64,000 nt of DNA from NCBI RefSeq assembly GCF_002914585.1, contig NZ_PDDM01000001.1:62001-126000 (forward strand). Direction: 5' to 3'. How positions within the stretch are numbered: position 1 is the stretch's first letter; every line of letters starts with the position of its first letter. The translations under genes and the position numbers were made by a program. A model generated the notes under the pieces. That model was not told where the DNA came from. It was given only the letters and a program-made list of their open reading frames with translations, and made no database searches. Positions 61,851 through 64,000 of the stretch are shown here, in pieces. This DNA is from Pseudanabaena sp. BC1403. Its GTDB lineage: Bacteria > Cyanobacteriota > Cyanobacteriia > Pseudanabaenales > Pseudanabaenaceae.

Positions 61851-62942
61851 TTACGCGCTGGTGAGGAATAAAATCACATCACCTTCTTGTACGACATATT
61901 CTTTGCCTTCACTGCGTAGCAATCCCTTAGAACGAGCCGCAGTCATCGAGCCACAATCCACAAGGTCTTTAAACGCTACAGTTTCCGCTCGAATAAAGGC
62001 TTTCTCAAAATCAGAGTGAATTACCCCTGCGGCTTGAGGTGCTTTCATTCCCGCATGAATTGTCCATGCACGCGCCTCTTTAGGCCCAACAGTGAAATAG
62101 GTGCGTAGTCCTAAGAGGTGATAGGTAGAGCGAATTAAGGATCTTAAGCCACCCTCTTTGACTCCGAGAGATTCCAAAAAGTCTTGACGCTCGTCGTCTG
62201 GTAGCTCCAAAAGCTCCGACTCGACTTGAGCGGAAACAATAGTTACTTCAGCATTTTCGGCAGCAGCGATCGCCTTTACCTTCTCGACAAAAGCATTGCC
62301 TGTGGCAAGATCATCTTCCGAGACATTGGCGGCATAAATCGTCGGTTTGAGAGTGAGCAACTGCAATACAGAAATTGCTTCTTTCTCTTCATCGGTGAGA
62401 TTAGCTAGACGTGCAGGTTTACCAGCATCGAGCGTCTCGCGGACTTTTTCAAGGGCTGCTAATTCGATTTTGGCATCGGCATCGGCTCGGGCAGCTTTGC
62501 GGGTGCGATCGATGCGGCGATCGACTTGAGATAAATCGGATAGGGCAAGTTCGAGGGTAATGATTTCGATATCACGAGCAGGATCGATCGAGGCCTCAAC
62601 ATGGATAATGTCGTCATTTTCAAAACAACGCACGACATGGACGATCGCATCGCAGACTCGAATATTTCCTAAAAATTGATTTCCTAGTCCTTCGCCTTTG
62701 CTTGCGCCTCTGACCAGTCCCGCAATATCGACAAATTCGACTCTGGTAGGGATAATTTGTGCGGATTTACCGACTGCGGCGAGGGTATTTAGGCGATCGT
62801 CAGGGACGGACACCGAGCCAACGTTGGGTTCAATCGTACAAAAGGGAAAGTTGGCTGCTTCCGCCTTGGCGTTGGCAACTAGGGCATTAAATAACGTAGA
62901 CTTCCCCACATTGGGTAGTCCGACAATCCCAGCTTTGAGCAT
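61851..62942 (-). CDS. ychF: redox-regulated ATPase YchF (Obg family)
   Basis: The 363-residue protein is a complete YchF, an ATP-preferring Obg-family P-loop protein that binds ribosomes. It shows GIVGLPNVGKSTLFNALVAN, CTIEPNVGSVSVPDDRLNTL, VEFVDIAGLVRGASKGEGLG, the NxxE in place of NKxD that gives ATP specificity (AANVSED), and a C-terminal TGS domain (YFTVGPKEARAWTIHAGMKA, SEGKEYVVQEGDVILF). Monocistronic. Confidence 0.97.
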   Translation of the reverse strand: MLKAGIVGLPNVGKSTLFNALVANAKAEAANFPFCTIEPNVGSVSVPDDRLNTLAAVGKSAQIIPTRVEFVDIAGLVRGASKGEGLGNQFLGNIRVCDAIVHVVRCFENDDIIHVEASIDPARDIEIITLELALSDLSQVDRRIDRTRKAARADADAKIELAALEKVRETLDAGKPARLANLTDEEKEAISVLQLLTLKPTIYAANVSEDDLATGNAFVEKVKAIAAAENAEVTIVSAQVESELLELPDDERQDFLESLGVKEGGLRSLIRSTYHLLGLRTYFTVGPKEARAWTIHAGMKAPQAAGVIHSDFEKAFIRAETVAFKDLVDCGSMTAARSKGLLRSEGKEYVVQEGDVILFLTSA

Positions 62943-62993
62943 GATGGCTATCTAAACGAAAACTTTTTGACATTGTGCTTATAAATTCTGTCA

Positions 62994-63020
62994 TAAAAGT
63001 CTCACTTGGTGAGACTTTTA
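62994..63020. repeat. short hairpin upstream of ychF
   Basis: TAAAAGTCTCAC, TTG, GTGAGACTTTTA. May terminate transcription arriving from the right. Confidence 0.6.
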
Positions 63021-63072
63021 CTAAAATATACGCGATGGGCAACTATAGCTGTCGCCATTCTAGTTAGGACAT

Positions 63073-63127
63073 AAAACCCAAATAATGAGAGGCGGCGCGA
63101 AGCGCCGCCTCTCATTATTTGGGTTTT
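63073..63127. repeat. 26-bp hairpin capped by GGCGGCGC-GAA-GCGCCGCC
   Basis: Arms AAAACCCAAATAATGAGAGG plus CGGCGC. The cap is the complement-strand version (GAA) of the TTC-capped hairpins. Not adjacent to a stop codon. Confidence 0.85.
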
Positions 63128-63220
63128 GATTTATCTTGATAAAAGTGGCTACTGCTATATTTTTGAGCTATTGATTTTAGAGGGCTTCAGACTTTTAGTT
63201 GCACATCGCGATAGCAATGT

Positions 63221-63264
63221 AATACCAAAACACAAAGTGGCTACGCCACTTTGTGTTTTGGTAT
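63221..63264. repeat. solo A-type hairpin
   Basis: AATACCAAAACACAAAGTGG C, TAC, GCCACTTTGTGTTTTGGTAT. It is one end of the ~105-bp A element on its own, with a palindromic outer boundary. Confidence 0.8.
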
Positions 63265-63326
63265 AAGCCATATTACTAGGCTATATTTTAAGTAGTTCGC
63301 TGACCCACCACCTTCTAGAAACATTC

Positions 63327-64000
63327 ATGAAACCAATCGTCAGTCTCCTACATACCTCTAGCTACGAAACAGCATCACTAATGCAAGCTCTAGAGGCAGT
63401 ACTTGCACCCCTAGGAGGTATGTCCAGCATCGTCAAAGCAGGCGATCGCGTTCTCCTCAAGCCCAACCTACTTACAGGATCGCGTCCTACCAAAGAATGC
63501 ACCACTCGCCCTGAATTGGTGTATTGCGTCGCCAAAATGGTACAAGATGCTGGAGGCAAACCCTTTTTAGGTGATAGTCCTGCTTTTGGGAGCGCCAAAG
63601 GCATTGCCAAGGCAAATGGCTTATTACCCCTTGCCGAAGAATTGGGAATCCCGATCATCGAATTTCATGGTAAGCGTTACGCAACTGAAGGCGAAGGTGA
63701 GCTACAACATTTGCGGCTGAGTAAAGAGGCGATGGATGCCGATGTAGTGATTAACTTGCCCAAGGTGAAGTCACATATGCAACTGACCCTGACTCTAGGT
63801 GTCAAAAATCTCTTTGGCTGTGTACCAGGTAAAATGAAAGCTTGGTGGCATATGGAAGCTGGAAAAGATGTCGAAAGATTTGCGCAAATGCTAATTGAAA
63901 CGGCAAGAGCGATTAATCCTGAACTAACAATCCTTGATGGTATTGTTGGACATGAAGGCAATGGGCCAAGTGCTGGTGAACCCAAAGATTTAGGGATTTT
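63327..64000 (+). CDS. DUF362 domain-containing protein, N-terminal part
   Basis: The gene starts at ATG 63327 and runs off the right edge (~224 residues visible). The visible part matches DUF362: GDRVLLKPNLLTGSRPTKEC, TTRPELVYCVAKMVQDAGGK, PFLGDSPAFGSAKGIAKANG, VVINLPKVKSHMQLTLTLGV and KNLFGCVPGKMKAWWHM. Many members carry two 4Fe-4S ferredoxin motifs further downstream, outside this window. Role unknown. Confidence 0.9.
   Translation, partial: MKPIVSLLHTSSYETASLMQALEAVLAPLGGMSSIVKAGDRVLLKPNLLTGSRPTKECTTRPELVYCVAKMVQDAGGKPFLGDSPAFGSAKGIAKANGLLPLAEELGIPIIEFHGKRYATEGEGELQHLRLSKEAMDADVVINLPKVKSHMQLTLTLGVKNLFGCVPGKMKAWWHMEAGKDVERFAQMLIETARAINPELTILDGIVGHEGNGPSAGEPKDLGI

Overview
The window reads as a chromosomal piece of a filamentous-type cyanobacterium, most like Pseudanabaena (inference). 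The evidence is a form IB rbcL-rbcX-rbcS operon, very frequent HIP1 octamers (GCGATCGC), a high-light-inducible protein, a cyanobacterial-type gvpA, CobN, and many families otherwise known mainly from cyanobacteria (DUF3611, DUF1350, DUF3727, UPF0182, Mo-dependent nitrogenase C-terminal-like). No rRNA or tRNA gene was recognised.

Layout. 0-9.6 kb: the end of a peptide-export ABC transporter, a GAF protein, an IS5-type remnant, a kinase-FGE fusion, a DUF2993 protein, an acetyltransferase, thiD and conserved cyanobacterial proteins. 9.6-12.8 kb: the RuBisCO operon. 12.8-15.9 kb: an accessory patch with a HEPN-type (TIGR02391-like) protein, BrnT/BrnA, YefM with a nonsense-mutated YoeB, and small ORFs separated by HIP1-rich repeats. 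15.9-22.5 kb: housekeeping genes (argF, UPF0182, yqeG, mltG, DUF3727). 22.6-36.2 kb: a stress-protein island with hemerythrin, glycine-zipper proteins, a GlsB/YeaQ protein, LEA-like proteins, a BON lipoprotein, DUF1269, PRC-barrel, a HAD-ATPase fusion, an orphan gvpA, an outer-membrane barrel, an Hlip and a rubredoxin-like ORF. Several of these genes share an upstream motif. 36.6-48.7 kb: lpdA, a ribbon-helix-helix two-gene cassette, accC, gor, ligA and two tandem serpins. 49-52.3 kb: a tightly packed six-gene defence/toxin operon (mazEF, OLD-like nuclease, two antitoxin-like genes, PIN toxin). 52.3-64 kb: cobN, a FAD dehydrogenase, a VOC protein, a ClC channel with CBS and Usp domains, ychF and the start of a DUF362 gene.

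The intergenic DNA is unusually rich in long perfect palindromes and small mobile-looking repeats. I distinguish: (A) about 105-bp multi-hairpin elements bounded by AATACCAA; (B) a 45-bp element with CAGCAATTCTCATTAT termini and 9-bp flanking duplications, once inserted inside an A element; (C) 141-143-bp elements with AGAAACCATTTAAGAATT termini that match the end of an IS5-type remnant; (D) elements starting GCCCTGCACTCAAGTGCGGG; (F) elements bounded by TTACAGCGC; and hairpins capped by GCGC-TTC-GCGC that often straddle stop codons and probably double as terminators. Parts of the C-element core also sit in frame inside cobN.

The most interesting points are the shared upstream motif of the stress genes, the nested palindromic elements with target duplications, the mazEF-OLD-PIN operon, and the lone gvpA in a duplicated segment of the stress island.
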